A stretch of 64,000 nt of DNA from Eutreptiella sp. 'Long Island Sound 2002' (GCA_964036045.1 OZ038379.1:106594025-106658024), one strand, 5' to 3'; positions 1-12,224 are shown, numbered from the stretch's first letter. Translations and numbers: made by a program. The notes: generated by a model not told the origin, from the letters alone.

Positions 1-3000
1 CTTGGTGGGGACTTCTTTGACTTCTCCTCCAGCTCCGTTCAGGCCTGGCGCCGCAGAACATGACAACCGCTTGGCACACGCGACCTATTCCCAGAGGCGA
101 GCGGGGGGGTATCAAACTAAACACGTGTAGATACGCGCAAAACGCGGAAAACACGTGGGTAAGATCCAGAGGCAGAACCGGAGGCTACATGCAAATACCC
201 TAGATCGCAGAATGCAATGCAACGCGCACCTGTGCTCCTTCCGTTTGGGGAGGTCCCGTCTCTGGCTTGTCATGCGGCCCCACTGCGTCTGGCGGGGGCG
301 GTGTCTGCCCGGTCAATCTTGGCAGTGCTAGCGGCGGTTGAACGGGCAGGGGCGGTGGTGGTGGCAGAAGCGGCAGCGACGGCTCTCCGGATGGCCGGTG
401 GTGCGGTGGGGGATACGTGGACACGGTGGGTACGCGGAGGGGCGGTGCTTGTAGGGGTCAGACCATAGGGGAGGCTCCAGGAGCTCAAAGGCATTGGTTC
501 CGGATCTGTCTTCAACGGCTGGTACTCGTACAAAGCGCGCAAAATGGCTGAAGTATCGGAAGGCACGTCCGGAGGCATTAACAAAATCAAACGTGCAGAA
601 CGCGGGGCACGCGTACAACGTGCAAAACAAGCAAGAGGCAACTCCAGAGGCAAACGAAAAGACCCGTACCACAACGCCCAAAACAAAAATGCACCTGCCG
701 CGGCTTTGCATCCTTGGTTCGGACGAGCGGCCACGTGCCCGTTTCAGGCAGCTCGACCCCTCTGTCTTCCGTGGGTATCCGCCATTAGGCCGGCAATACG
801 GACCGTGCGCAACAATTTCTCCCGTAAAGACCACGCAAAATGTGGGCAACACGGGAGGGCACCCCTAGAGGCAACGAAGAGGCGCGACATCGGGCACTCG
901 TAGGAGGCGCGGACGCGGCAAACACGCGAGACGCTAGATGGGAGGCTTCAAAGAGGCAAAACGTAACACATGTGGTACACTTGGAGCACATCAGTGGCCA
1001 TTTTGACAATGTACTCCGCACCGAAAGCACTCAATTGGTCCAAGTTGCGCCGCTCTTGGATGCCTGCAGCAGGCGGCCCCGCCTTCAATTTGGACAACGG
1101 CACACCTCCAACCGAGGGGTCACCAAAATCCGTAGGCCAGTCTGGGGCTCCCACACAATTAGTGCACAGGGACACCCTCTTGATCAACCCGGTTGCACTT
1201 TGGCGCGGTGTGCTGCTGCGGTATCGCTCCTCATTACTTGCACGTCATTGTCGTAGGCCGGCTTGGTGATTGTCTCCTCGGGTCGAGGCTGCAGGCATCT
1301 TCAAGTGCGGTTCGCCTTCCACTGCGTAATGCACATGTTTTGGGTTTTCGCCCACTTTCTTCTTCCCCTTGCCCTTGCTCTTCTTCTTGTTGGACTCTTT
1401 CCGTGTGCCTTTTCTGTCTTCTTCCGCAACATTTCCTCTGGAACTTGAGCCTTGGTCGATTTTGGGATGTTTCTCTGGTTGGGCTTTCGGCTTGGTAGCT
1501 GTCCCCTTTGGTTGTGCGGCCATGGGGACTACCTCCTAATGAGTGCTGCGGGGCGGCCGTTGGGCCAGATAGGGCGCCTCCTCCTCTTTCTTGATCCCTC
1601 CATGTCGTGCTTCATCGTCACTGGCTTCTTCGTCCTCCTCCTCTTCACCTGTGTCCTCTTCTTCGTCCTCATTTGATGAATCATCTTCCTCGTTTGCCGA
1701 GCTTTGGGTACTCTCGTCGTCTTGGATCCATGTCCACGGTCGGTCTCGAGGGATCTGTAGAACATGCAAAACATGTAGGACGGATGGAGGCAACCCCATA
1801 GGCGAAGATAGAGGCAACCATACGAAACGCCCAAAACGCCCGGAACGCGTAAAACGCATAGAACACGACCGAAGCCAGTTCCAGGGGCAACTGAAAAGGA
1901 AACAAGTAGAACACACGCAACAGATAGAACACATTTTTGTATTTCAAGAACAATGTGGAGCATGGTTTGCCCTTCGGCGCTTTCACCTGTAAAAGGGTAG
2001 AAGGGTAAATGGTGGAGAACAAAAGGCAACGTGAGATGGTGCAAACCAAACGATCCTGACTGCAAACCCTTGAACCCTGGAATCAGGTAGGTCGTGAAGT
2101 TCATCAACCCAAATTCTTTGTCCTGCCGGTCCTTGGCCCCTTTCTTCTTCCGATTTACCCATCGGGCATGCCACCCCGCTCCGACACACGGAGAGAAGGG
2201 GGACAACGGTGCAAGGCGAGAAACGAGACCAGAACAGAGACACACACACATACCCATGGCTTGCCTAATTTGAAAGACAACGAAGGCGTCGTGCGTCAGC
2301 TTCTCCGGATGCTCCCAGCTTCCCTTCCTTTTGTAACCATTGAGAGTGCGTGGCGGGGTACAAGGTTGCAAGCATGGCTGCTGCACCATAAAGGCAACAC
2401 GGGCTAACAACGATGTGGAAAAGGTTTCTGCAGAGCGCGTGGCACGCGTAGAATGTCTCTAGAGGCAGCGTTAAAAACCAAAAATAACAACGCTCGAAAG
2501 AACCAACACACGTGCGCATCGTCGCACCAAGGCAAAGGCACAAGCAGGAGGCAACTGTCATTTGAATACATAAGTTTCCCATCCATTTGGAACCGGTGCA
2601 AGTGTGTGGCTGGGTGCAGGGATGCAGGCATGTCAGCCACACAACATAAAACAAAAAATAGTGCTGGGCAATGAGTGTGAAGAAATTAAGGCTTGCGGAA
2701 CGCGTAGAATGCATAGATCCTTTCTAGAGGCAGAATCAAAGGCACCAAACCGAAACACGCAGAACATGCAACACACCGAGCATGCGCAGACAGAGGCAGA
2801 GGCATGAGGCACCGGTGATGCTCTCCTCGAAAATGTTTGAATGGTGCTAAACAGATAGTTCCACCGCGTAGGACAACCTCGAAAAGCGCCCGGAAGCGCA
2901 AAGCAATGATGAAAGCAAAAACGCGGGAACGTTTCGTGCTGCGCGTTCTGCGCGTGGTAGCCGTAGTAATTTGAAATGCATTATATGAAATCAATTTGTT

Positions 3001-3035
3001 GACATGAAAGCATCCCAAGAGCACTTCCTCCGCAC
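1..3035 (-). other. decayed minus-strand multi-exon region with dispersed repeat motif
   Basis: No intact gene is visible. Short minus-strand open stretches that look coding (about 950-1190, 1245-1720, 1960-2200, 2270-2400, 2540-2650) are separated by sequence in which motifs like AACGCG and AGAGGCAAC recur irregularly (for example 600-670, 840-890, 1800-1930, 2440-2560, 2695-2800). The pattern resembles the motif-filled introns of the better-preserved elements to the right. The motif is less regular and not clearly palindromic. Two of the exon-like pieces (2540-2650 and 2270-2400) are similar to each other, sharing a PATH...GKL core, which suggests an exon duplication. I do not recognise a protein family. 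It is probably the fossil of another mobile element, but that is inference. Confidence 0.35.
1245..1720 (-). pseudogene. acidic/lysine-rich low-complexity ORF fragments
   Basis: A minus-strand frame encodes a Glu/Asp-rich stretch (about 1600-1720) and then, after one in-frame TAG near 1550, a lysine-rich stretch starting MAAQPKGTATKPKAQPEKHP with a KKKSKGKGKKK cluster. It ends at a TGA at 1245-1247. The charge blocks suggest a nuclear or DNA-associated protein, as in the lysine-rich part of the element C glutamine-rich gene. No domain is recognisable. The interruption by stop codons and the lack of a long frame make this a broken gene or several exons whose boundaries I cannot fix. Confidence 0.3.
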
Positions 3036-3039
3036 GTAG

Positions 3040-4955
3040 TGGGCTTGCATTGTCGATGCCCTTTGCCACACATCCAGCCCCCTCTGCCGAAGCCCCTAGT
3101 CCAAATTGTCACTGCGGATAACCTCCGCATATGACTTCCGCAAAAGTTTTTTCCGCCCCGCCAACCACCCTTTTCGCCGCCACCCTTTGAAAGATCTCAA
3201 TCGGATTTCCGACTTGAGACCTTTGTGCCTCTCTTCCCGCCCTAACCACACCGAACCTCCCCAACCCCCCAAGGGTGGCCGTGTACTCAACAAGGTGGCC
3301 CACCCATAGGTGCGACCACAGGGTTATGGCCAAGAGTAGGGCACGATGGGGGTCTCCCATCTCACCGTTACGGGTGCACAGTTGCTCCATCTCACCATGG
3401 GTTAATCGATCCGCAAAAAAGCATGCCAAATTGTGGGAACCGGCTAACGCCTCAACCGACTCTTGACAAACGGTTGTCCATGAAAATCTTTCATCACCCA
3501 CGGGTTGTTGCAACAATCCCTGTGCACGCAACTCCGGAATGAACACTACCTACCCAAGATGGCCTAGCCATCACACGGTAGCACTAGCCTCCACGGCAAG
3601 TTAATTTTTTCTGGCCCGCGCTAGTCTCAAACGCATCGTGCTTGCCAACACCATGCGTTCGCACCCGTGCCTCCCGCAAAGAAGTTTGCACCCACCTCCC
3701 CCGTGCACGACCACCAATGCTCCGCAATCAACGCCTTTGTCATGGCATTCAACCCCGTGCACACCAATCGTTGAACCCCATGCAAAGGAAAATCAGGAGT
3801 ACGGTTCCTGGGGGAGATTTTGGTGAGCACTTGTCCATACCAACTCCACTTAAGGGGGATGCGACTTGTCCCCACCGCAAAATCAGCCAAAGATCCTTGG
3901 CGGTTTTCCCCACGGAACCAACACATTGCCGCAGCGGCACTTGTTGCCTTCCGGCCCTTGCAATTTGCCAGGGCAACTTGAGCCTTGGCATGGGGCGTGG
4001 TGAAACACTCCACCCTCCTACGACGACCCCCCCCCGGTGATTGATTCCATATCGTGCAAGAAAACGGGGGACTTGGGTTTCCATGTGTGCATGTGCGCAT
4101 GTGTGCATGCCGCTCTACACCCGTTGGCAAGAAGTTTTCCTGTTTCGGGACCATGCAAAAAAGCCCAAGAACACAGATGCGCATCTTGTGCCGTGAGATC
4201 ACCCAATGTTGAATGCACATAAGAACTTTTCAAAACGGTTGTGCCGTCGATGAATATCCCAAAATGGGCGGCCGCTACCATGGGCAATTGGGCGCGCATG
4301 GTTCCCCACATGAGGACAACCCGTTCGGTCAAGTCGCAACAATTGGCAATTTACCTCTTGCGGTTGTGGTACATCACAAGGATGGCAACGGGGGGGGGGG
4401 GGCTACAGGGCACGCCGTTGTTCCAAGAACATGGCCCGGGGTGCCTTGTGGAGTGTGCCACAGTAAGGGGGTGCATAGTAAGGTATTCTTACGAGACACC
4501 CCCTACTATGCAGCACTTTTCGTGGGAGATGGTGTCTCACTCCCTATACCACCTCAATTTGCTTGTGACGAATGCATTTTGACCAAGGTCACATCATATC
4601 AAAACCAAAAAGGGGGCAAATTTGGGCCAACACCATTAGGATCAAGCTGGTAGGGCCCCATTGCTATGGGACACCCCATGATGGATGTTAGCGGATTGAA
4701 GTAGAGGGCGGTGCTAAGGGACGGGCCTTGTTTGTGCACAGCCCATAATTGTACCCAGGGTGTCTCCTCTTGGGTGCGTTCTAGTTGGATTTCCTCGCCA
4801 TGTTGAAGCGGTACCTGCACACGGATATGTATTGGGGTAACTTCCGTAGCGGCCCGTTGGGCTCCAAAGATGTCTGTGCGGAAATCGCCACTTTGTTGCA
4901 TCTCTTGGTGCTGCGGTGGGCGCCCACAGACTTCGTACCGATTCCACCGTGGCAT
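3040..4955 (-). pseudogene. element 0 transposase (T), decayed
   Basis: This is a broken copy of the transposase-like gene found intact in element D. Reading the minus strand from an ATG at 4955, pieces in different frames match the D protein in order. They are the N-terminus (MPRWNRYE..., with TDIFG matching TDILG); the first-Asp region FIDGTTVLKSSYVHSTLGDL (about 4250); the middle piece KWSWYGQVLTKISPRNRTPDF...LHGVQRLV (about 3800); the C-terminal TLWSHLWVGHL (about 3300); and the last motif SDNLD (about 3105), followed by an in-frame stop. Several frameshifts and stops separate these pieces. It is the last gene of element 0 on this strand, downstream of the G1-G2-G3 remnants, the same order as in A, B and D. 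Confidence 0.75.
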
Positions 4956-5039
4956 ATTATAGTGAAAAAGTGAAAGAAAACATACTGTGGTAAAACAAAA
5001 AACACCGTGTAGACCCACGGGGGTGGGGGCAATTGCAAG

Positions 5040-5218
5040 GTTCCCATCTTTTTACCGTACGGTAACCTTCGGCTTACCGCACGGTAACGAAAGTTTTACC
5101 CCCGGTAACCACACTATTACCGGGGTGGTGCACATAGCGGAGGTAGCGTAATCGTGCGGTAAGAAAGCTGTAAGCGCACTAAAAGCAAAATTATACCGTA
5201 CGGTAACCACAACCACAA
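5040..5218. repeat. element 0 palindrome cluster (TTACCGTACGGTAA type)
   Basis: Several perfect or near-perfect copies of TTACCGTACGGTAA or TTACCGCACGGTAA lie between the G3 and transposase remnants. Related forms are TACCGGGG and GTGCGGTAA. By analogy with element D this corresponds to the 5' UTR intron of the transposase gene. The motif is palindromic and contains CpG. It recurs at 7235-7405 and 10015-10135, the other two spacers of the same element, and I see it nowhere else in the window. Confidence 0.7.
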
Positions 5219-5474
5219 TTTGAATTCAATTCGCATGCATTGCCTTGGCAATCGTAGCCGTTTCTTAGGCTTCCTATCCGAAATCGAAATCTCTTTTCTC
5301 ATTGTCCGTAATAGCCACGGTGATGCACCACACCACAAACCAGAGCTGAAGGTCAAAGACACACACTCGGGAGCAATCATGGTAGAAACATCTTTGCCAT
5401 GACACAAACCACGCACGAAGGCCGCAACCAACTAGTGAAAAACTCTTCACATTGTCGCCAATGTAATGAGCCAT

Positions 5475-6050
5475 TCACAGATTCATTCTCAATCCCATGT
5501 ATTCGAAAAATTGCATGGCGTAGTCCTTGACAGAAGAATAGGACAACTGGCTGGCGCAACCACAATCACTACACTGCATGATGCCGATCGCCGGTGCCAG
5601 GTATCTTTCGGGGCCCATGGACGACACCTCCCAATCACAACCACTGTCCATCATATTCAGGCTCGGCGGCTCTTGCATCACATCCTGTCACTGCCCGCCG
5701 TCACAAAAACTCCACCAAAGCACCACCGTGTCGCGGCCCCGCACCACCGACATCCGACCACCACCGAAATCACCTCCCAAGCGCATTACCACGCCGTATC
5801 CAAACCACAGCCACGCCACACCCACCTCCAGCTCACTTCCTCGCAGGCCGCTTGGCCGCCTTGGGTCATAGGGGTGCAATGGTCACCTGGGACTGGGTTG
5901 CACATTGCGTCCCAAGCTAGGTCTGGCTCGGCGGAGGGCGGTCACCAGTGTTCAAGGTGTCAACCGGATATTTCCCCATTAAGTCCGCAACGTGTTCAAC
6001 GGAGTGCATCAGGTCGTCCACTTGTTCTGAGCCCTACTTTGTGACACCCA
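5475..6050 (-). pseudogene. element 0 G3 remnant (TET/JBP-like dioxygenase)
   Basis: Fragments on the minus strand match the G3 proteins of elements B and D. One is a glycine pair in RLGGDFGGGRMSVV (about 5780), matching GDFSGGEF in D. Another is a C-terminal piece with GPERY (about 5590) and a tail ending EYMGLRMNL, matching the GERY...LGFR ending of D. The fragments lie in different frames, so the gene is dead. It sits between the coiled-coil remnant and the transposase, as in intact elements. Confidence 0.55.
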
Positions 6051-7143
6051 GGCCGATATTCGTCATCCCCGACAAACGTTGGAGGGTAGTCGACAACTCG
6101 CCAAACCCGTCCCTCCATGCCATCGCCGGCTCACACATGTACGACACCCAATGCGCACCACCGGATGAAGGTTCTTCGCGGACCGCTGCCTTTACCTTCG
6201 CTGCACCCTCCACCGCCTCCCGCAGTTATTTTTGCAATGCCTCGCGGTCTTCAATGAGTGCCTATCCGTCGCTCCTTATCCCACACGTCCTGCTCGTCAC
6301 ACCGCTCCTTGTACCACGACTGACGCTCCTTGTTTCGCAGCTCCTGCCATTGCACTCTTTCCCGTGCGAGCATCACGACCAAGTCGGTCAATGCCTTTGA
6401 GTCGGCCCCACGGCACACCGCCCCCACTGCCTCCGTTGTCATCGCATGTCTTTGCCCCTTCCCCCCTCGCGGCGTTGGCGTATGTCCCAACTGCCGGGCT
6501 ACTGTGTCGTCCGTGTCCAAGGAATTGATGTCCTCCTCCCAGATCGGGGCGTCCTTCTTCTTGGTCTGCCGGCTAGCCACCTCCACTCTACAACGTGCAG
6601 GCGCACCGTTGGCGTGCGCTGCCAGCGACATGGCACTGGGCTCCAGCCCCACCGCGGCAGCGCACCGAACCGACTATGAGACACGGGGGGTGCCCTTGCC
6701 CACCGTGCGATCTGTGACGAGGATGTGTGACTCGGGGGGGCGGTTGTGGAACCATGTCACAAGTACAAGCTGCATGGTCCACTTGTGGAGCACATAAGGC
6801 CAAAATGGTGTCTCCATCTTCAGGGGCTCGCGAGCCTCCTGAACCCGCACCTCGTTCAACACATTCGCCACAATGGTGCCCTTGCCGGAAGCCAACGCAT
6901 GGTCAAACATGGGGGCCTTCCCGCTCTGCACTAGCGCAACATGCAGCACCCGCATGGACTCCACCGTCGGAACCGCAGACTGCACCATATCCCGCGCCGC
7001 CTTCCCCAAGCCTGCCGCCGTCCGTGTACGCGTTCTCTGCTCCGTCGCTTGCTCGGGCTCCGTGTCCCCACGGTCGACGTCGAACCGCAACCATTGTGCA
7101 CTGCCACGCCCAAAGTCGAGGGGCTTCAGGATGACGCCGTCCT
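6050..7143 (-). pseudogene. element 0 G2 remnant (coiled-coil protein)
   Basis: The minus strand carries, after a plausible splice acceptor (CATCTTAG at about 7144), an exon-like frame that begins DGVILKPLDFGR and continues to about 6680. A charged helical stretch follows (LARERVQWQELRNKERQSWYKE, about 6300-6420), typical of the coiled coil in the second half of G2 in elements B and D. Frames are broken between the two pieces. The position, directly downstream of the G1 remnant and of a palindrome-filled intron, matches the G1-intron-G2 layout of A, B and D. The function of G2 is unknown; I infer a structural or DNA-binding partner. Confidence 0.5.
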
Positions 7144-7440
7144 AAGATGGAAGACGCACGCATGTGGTGGGGCAGGGTTTTGAACACGTGCATAGAAGAG
7201 GCAAGGCGGCAAGTTATCGATGTGGAAAGAAGCCCTTTAGCGTGTGGTAACCCGAATATCACCGTGCGGTCAGGAAACTCTTACCGCACGGTAATACACA
7301 CATAGGGCACAAATGGGAGGAACGTGACCATGCGGTGTCGAAATGAGGTACGGCACCGTAAGCAAACTCTAACCGCACCATAAGCGAAATTTTACCGTCC
7401 GGTAACGGCAACTAGAATTGAAATTCAATTCAAATGCATA
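7144..7440 (-). repeat. element 0 G1/G2 intron with palindromes
   Basis: This sequence separates the G1 and G2 remnants. It holds repeated TTACCGCACGGTAA-like palindromes (about 7240-7410) and ends with a pyrimidine-rich acceptor before the G2 frame at 7143. It occupies the same place as the GT-AG introns of elements A (24519-24761), B (36181-36521) and D (50392-50696). The donor is not fixed. Confidence 0.55.
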
Positions 7441-9860
7441 GCTTCACCGGACACAAACTGCATTATCCCATGAGGTTTCCAGTCACCAACATGCAAGCCA
7501 CAATGCACCACCATGCACTCCTGGCCGAGAGAGGAAGGGAGACCCCACTGTGGCAACCACACGTAATCTTGAGAGGCTGGTGGCTCGTCCTTTTCTGGAC
7601 CTTGACGTATCCCAGCATCTCCATGGCCGACGGCTGTAGCGTGTGGATGTCCACGGCGTGTCCCATCTGCAGCCATTGCATGCTGGCCGCGCCACGTTCG
7701 CGCAGCATCGCCCAAGGTGCCGGGCCCCATGTCCACACCATGGTCCCCATTCCGGAAAACCCGCCGCGCAATGTTCCCCGTGGAGGTCGGGAGGACGTAC
7801 CAGCGGTGCATCATTGGCAAACCGCACGCCGCATCCAGGTCCCCTGCCAGGCCCAACTAATCCTCCTCCCCACACCATACCACTAGCCGTTCCGACCCGG
7901 GGCCGCGCAAAAACACTTCTCTGGTCTTCAGACGGGCTGTGTCGGTGCGCCACATAATGGGGGGTGCATCAGAGCGCCAAGCGCACGCACCCTTCTCCTC
8001 GTGCTCAGTCCACTTGCCCCATTTTTGGGGGGATGGAATGGGTACTGCAGCTCACGCGGAAACACGCGGGGCAGGACCAAGTCCGTGGGCATAGCCAAAA
8101 ACGACAAATAGCGCCGGCGGATTCGCTTGGGCTCGGGCTCAGGTGACCTTTGTGGAAGTTCATCCCCCAAAGCCTCTGTGGCGGTTGCGGGCGCCGATAT
8201 GATTGGTACATCGCCCTCGTCCTAACCCGGTGGCGGTTCAGGGCCAGGGTTTCCGCCCTCGTCCTCACCCGGAGGGGCTCAAGGGCCCGGATTTCATACG
8301 TGGTCACCACCCGTTGACGGTTCAGAGCCCGGTTTTCCACCTGGGTTATCGCCGTAGGTGGCTTAGGGCCCCAAATTCTGCCCTGGCCGTCGCCCACAGG
8401 CGGTTTAGTGCACGCATTTTTGCGTTGGTAAGCGCCGGCAGGCGGTTCAAGGCCCGCCTGCCCGCCGTTGTCCTCGCCCCGGGATTCTGGGCTGGGATTG
8501 CCACTGCCCAATATATCCTTCCCCCCCGTGGAAAAGGAGATGGCATGAGCCAAAAAATGATCCTCCCTCCCTATACGGGGGGCTGAGCCCTCACGCCATA
8601 TGACACCCCCATGGCGAACCAGAATGTCCGCGAAATCCATTGCCGCAACATCGATGCGGTGATGCTATAAGTAACCCGTGTGCGTCCCCACCGAAACCTA
8701 GGGTGCATGCAGTGGAGGCAAATGGTCATCCAGGGGCACGTAGATGATGTATGGGGGCACCGTCGCGTGGGCCAAATCAGCGACGCAGCTGCGGTGCCCA
8801 TCCTCATACCACATCCACCGCTCGCGGTCCTGAATAAGGACCTTGCGGGGGTTTGTGAACGTGTATGTCCCCTAGTGCCATCCCATTACATTTTGAACCT
8901 CGCCCAACATACGTTTTGTCACTTCCTCGTGCAGGCTCTTTGTACGTGTTCTTGTCCGATATCGGATACGCGGTGTTGCCCTTTTCTTGCTTCAACACAA
9001 CATACCCTGCCTCCCCGGGCTGCTTCAAGCCCATGGGACCATTTGGAGAGCGCATGGGTGGCAGATTTCGCCTCTCGGGCATTGCCAACGCGGGTACCCC
9101 ATAGCCGAGGGAATGGAGGGACTCGTTTGCTGTGTACAAGTATGGATGTCCCACCTCAGGGTGGGGTTTCACTTGCAAAGGTGAAGGTAACCAAGATATC
9201 GGGCCTTCCTTTTCCCAATTTTGGGTGTTAATAGAGTGGTATGTGACGACGGAAGCCGTCTTGCGGACATTGGATAGGTCCTTCTCCATCGGGTTGGGGA
9301 GAAGAATACGCTTATCCATGGCCAGTGTGCTCCATGACCCATTCTTTTCTAGGGTCCGGCTGTGCACGCAGCCCTGGTCCTCAACACCCGGTCCCGCTCA
9401 CGAGGAGACAGCCTAATTGCCACAATGGCAGACTCTGAAACCCCACGGAGCAACTCATGCAATGTGGCAACCAAATCCGTCACAAGGAGGGCTTGTGCTC
9501 ACTATAGGATGTGCAGCACATCTAGCACCACAATCATCCCATTATTGGCGACAGCCGTGGCCGTTTTCAACGATTCCACCTAGTTCTATGGCAGTTGTGG
9601 GAAGTATTCCACGTTGTCAAGGTTGACAAAGAACTCCACTGTCTCCCACCCATCCGGTGTATGGCCCCCCTCCTGTAGCAACCCTTTTGCATAAACCTCC
9701 ACATCCAAATCACCATCCAAACCTGCATGCACCACCCCTCTAGCTTCCTTGCTGGTGGGACCCTTTGATGGCGGCGGGTTGGGGGCGGTGGGTTGGGGGG
9801 CGGAAGGCTTACGTGCGGCTTGGCTTTGGGTGCTTGCTTCACCTTCTTCTTGGGGGCCAT
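7441..9860 (-). pseudogene. element 0 G1 remnant (2OG-Fe(II) dioxygenase-like)
   Basis: On the minus strand an ATG at 9860 opens MAPKKKVKQAPKAKPHVSLPP, close to the start of G1 in element D (MPGKKKPAKKKVARKVSVPP). Further pieces align with D: VKPHPEVGHPYLYTA...SLGYGVPAL (about 9150), the predicted metal-site region YVPLDDHLPP...GTHTGYL (about 8720), and VRHGGVIW (about 8610), where the His would be the distal iron ligand. Frames are broken many times. A minisatellite has grown inside the gene at 8195-8475. The protein was probably an oxygenase; no intact catalytic frame remains. Confidence 0.65.
8195..8475. repeat. ~63-bp minisatellite inside the G1 remnant
   Basis: Imperfect tandem units with a recurring core (GGCGGTTCAGGGCC / GGCGGTTTAGTGC forms) about 60-66 bp apart. 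On the minus strand they read as ~21-residue repeats with cores like RALNR and RVRTRAE. They have no counterpart in G1 of A, B or D, so this is a later expansion in a dead gene. Confidence 0.6.
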
Positions 9861-10508
9861 TAAGGCGTCACGCTCACGTCACGGCGACTAAGCAAAGCAA
9901 GGGTGGCAACAAATGGCAAGGGAGAAGAACAACACGACTACTTCCGTGTTCTCCTTTAGCAGCACATCAACCATCATAAACAGTTTAGCATTGAAAATTG
10001 GTGTAGATGCACTCCAAACTTACGGTGAAATTGTTTTTACCGTGCACTACTTTTTGTTATCGTGTGGTAGAAAATTTGCTGACCGCGCGGTAAACGTTTG
10101 CTTACGGCACAGAAGCAAAAATTTGCCGCGGGTAGAAGAGTGGCGAAGGTGATTTCCTTGTTATTACCCAAAGAGGGAAAATTAGGCAACACGCGGTGAC
10201 ATGCAAGGCAATTTCAACACAATTTAACCCTATTTGAGTCCCAAGGTTCATGTGAACAAGCGTTGCTTGAGTAATGGCAGCTACACATCAAATACCAATG
10301 TTTTACCGATGTTAACCCATGTCAATTTCACCAGTGTGAACAAAAAAACCCCTTACCTTCGCAGATACGAATACCGGGCCCTGTTCACAGGACAAGGTGT
10401 GCTCCTCCTCGACGGTGCAGGTTGTTACAGCTGGCACCACATGAGGAGCCGGCCTGCCCACTTTTGAATTTTTATATACATGGAGGGGTTAGCCCTGCTC
10501 AACGTTCG
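9861..10508. other. element 0 5' flank with palindrome cluster
   Basis: No gene is visible. At 10015-10135 there are degenerate copies of the element 0 palindrome (TTACGGTGAA, TACCGTGCAC, CCGCGCGGTAA, TTACGGCAC). This is where the 5' UTR intron of G1 lies in the intact elements. I could not find a terminal inverted repeat that would set the right end of element 0. Confidence 0.45.
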
Positions 10509-11288
10509 TGGTCACACAGGACTCCCCTTCCTCCAACACCCCCCCTCCCCCACCTCTTGTATCCCTAGTTGGTCCCTCTTGACAAGGCACAAGAAGGCTG
10601 TCTGTCTACTTGCTAGTGCTCCCGCCCGCTTGCGTGCCTCACAGAATGTATCAGCCACAATGACAACGTTTGGGTCTTGAGTCGGCAAAATGCTGGACAA
10701 TTTCCATGGTAGAAAACTTACCTGCCTGGTGGGCTCTCCTTCGTCGAAGTATCCCGTTTCAGCCCGTGTATACATACACTCGAGGACAAAACCATTCACC
10801 GAATCACACATGACATACAAGTTTATCCCCGTAGAGTGGGGCTTCCTAGGTAAATACGGGATGATGCCAGACGTGTGCTTCCCCTTATGGGGAGCGATGG
10901 CCTCATCAATTGCCACAGCTTTGCCCTGTTGAAAAATGGCCGACCAGGCCTTGTTGCAAGCCCCAATGAGTCGGGTTCCATCTACATTACAATGCCTCGG
11001 CATCATTGTATACCTATGTACGTTTCCCATTCACTTAGCCAATTGGGGATCGTAGTCAGGCTGCTTCTCATCAAAGATGTCGCTGGAACGCGGGGGCCGC
11101 AGCATTCCTAGCCAAAGTTTGAAGGCGAGATACGCCCAAAGATGACGCACCAACGCGGACTTCCCGGTGCGAAGTAGATGCGTGATTCTTGCATTGTATA
11201 TGGGCCGCATCATTGTTGCCATGATGTCACCCGCCTCCATGTTGCGTAACACGCACTGACCACCCGAGGGATCACGGAACAACACCGT
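10509..11288 (-). pseudogene. piggyBac-like transposase fragment (DDE_Tnp_1_7)
   Basis: The minus strand encodes a recognisable piggyBac transposase core: AIDEAIAPHKGKHTSG, then PYLPRKPHSTGINLYVMCDS with GFVLECMYTR, then VVIVADTFCEARKRAGAL. The first two correspond to the first catalytic Asp block and the KP...GIK...DS block of the family, and ADTF to the second catalytic Asp. The frame is interrupted once by TGA at 11031-11033 between QLAK and MGNVHRY, with no frameshift. The C-terminus with the third Asp and the Cys-rich tail is missing after 10509. It is a truncated, dead copy, unrelated to the T transposases nearby. I found no TTAA-flanked ends. Confidence 0.8.
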
Positions 11289-11457
11289 TCTCCCAGGGAG
11301 CTAGGTGTCATGGTTCATGGGGCATTTTGTGGTAACCTAGTGCAAAAGAGGATTCACATGTGGTCGACGCAATGGGCTGCCTGATGCAGCCAGTTGACTG
11401 CAAGGATGCAGCCAGTTGGATGCAGTGTGCAGCCATCTTCTAATAAGCGGCTGCATG

Positions 11458-11460
<3 letters not shown>
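11289..11460. other. no gene; short CAGCCAGTTG-type direct repeats
   Basis: A few near copies of GATGCAGCCAGTTG occur at 11385-11435. Nothing else is recognised. Confidence 0.4.

Positions 11461-11521
<61 letters not shown>
11461..11521. repeat. (TG)n microsatellite
   Basis: An uninterrupted TG dinucleotide run of about 30 units. Confidence 0.98.
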
Positions 11522-11523
<2 letters not shown>

Positions 11524-12224
11524 TACTACACCCCTCTCCCCTTAAATTTAGCTAACAAGAAACAACAACAAGCAACAACAAGCATGTCTCCATGCCGTTT
11601 TGGCCATTGCTCCGTCCCAACGCTTCGGATGTTTTGCCCATGTAGCATTCTTGGAGCCTAGGTGGTGGCCTTGCCAAATCCCAGTTTTGAGCCAGAAACT
11701 CACCGTTGGCGGCCCGGGGCGGTGGCGCCAAGTCAGGAGGTGCCCTCCCAAATCTGCGCAGTTTGGGGCCAAAAATAGCCATTTTTCGCCCAAAATAGCC
11801 CCCGAACCCGGGCGAAACGCCCAAACGAAGGGAAAAGGTGGCTACACCCCACGTGCGGCTTGACTTCACTGTGTCAAAGAGCCCTCTACTGCCCTTCAAC
11901 TCCACAACATGTCCGAGGAACAGCCCGAAAAGGCCCCCAAAGGCCCAAAGTCTGCGCAATATGCACCAAAACCCCGAAAACCAAGGACCTGCCGTATCTT
12001 AGGCTATGTGGCTCAAAATCTGATTCCGAGGGCACCTCGTCCACCAGCAACCCCCCAATTTTTGTGGTTTCCACCCCTCGGAATCGCCCAAACATGCACC
12101 TAGACCCCCGTACCAGTGGTCACTTGGTACAGCCGGAGGGCAGCCCGGCCAGCGCACGGCGGGGGCCAACGGTGGGTCCACGGCGGTCCCCCGGGTGAAA
12201 AGAATGTTGTTTTCTAAACTTGTT
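11522..12224. other. no recognisable gene
   Basis: G+C-rich sequence with repeated GGCCAAAAAT / GGGCCCAAA-like words. Open frames on both strands are short and resemble nothing I know. It could be old repeat sequence. Confidence 0.4.

Noticed and set aside
3040-10200. Reading element 0 as a set of bacterial-type genes or an operon
   Set aside because: Gene order and sequence match intron-containing elements, and frames are broken throughout.
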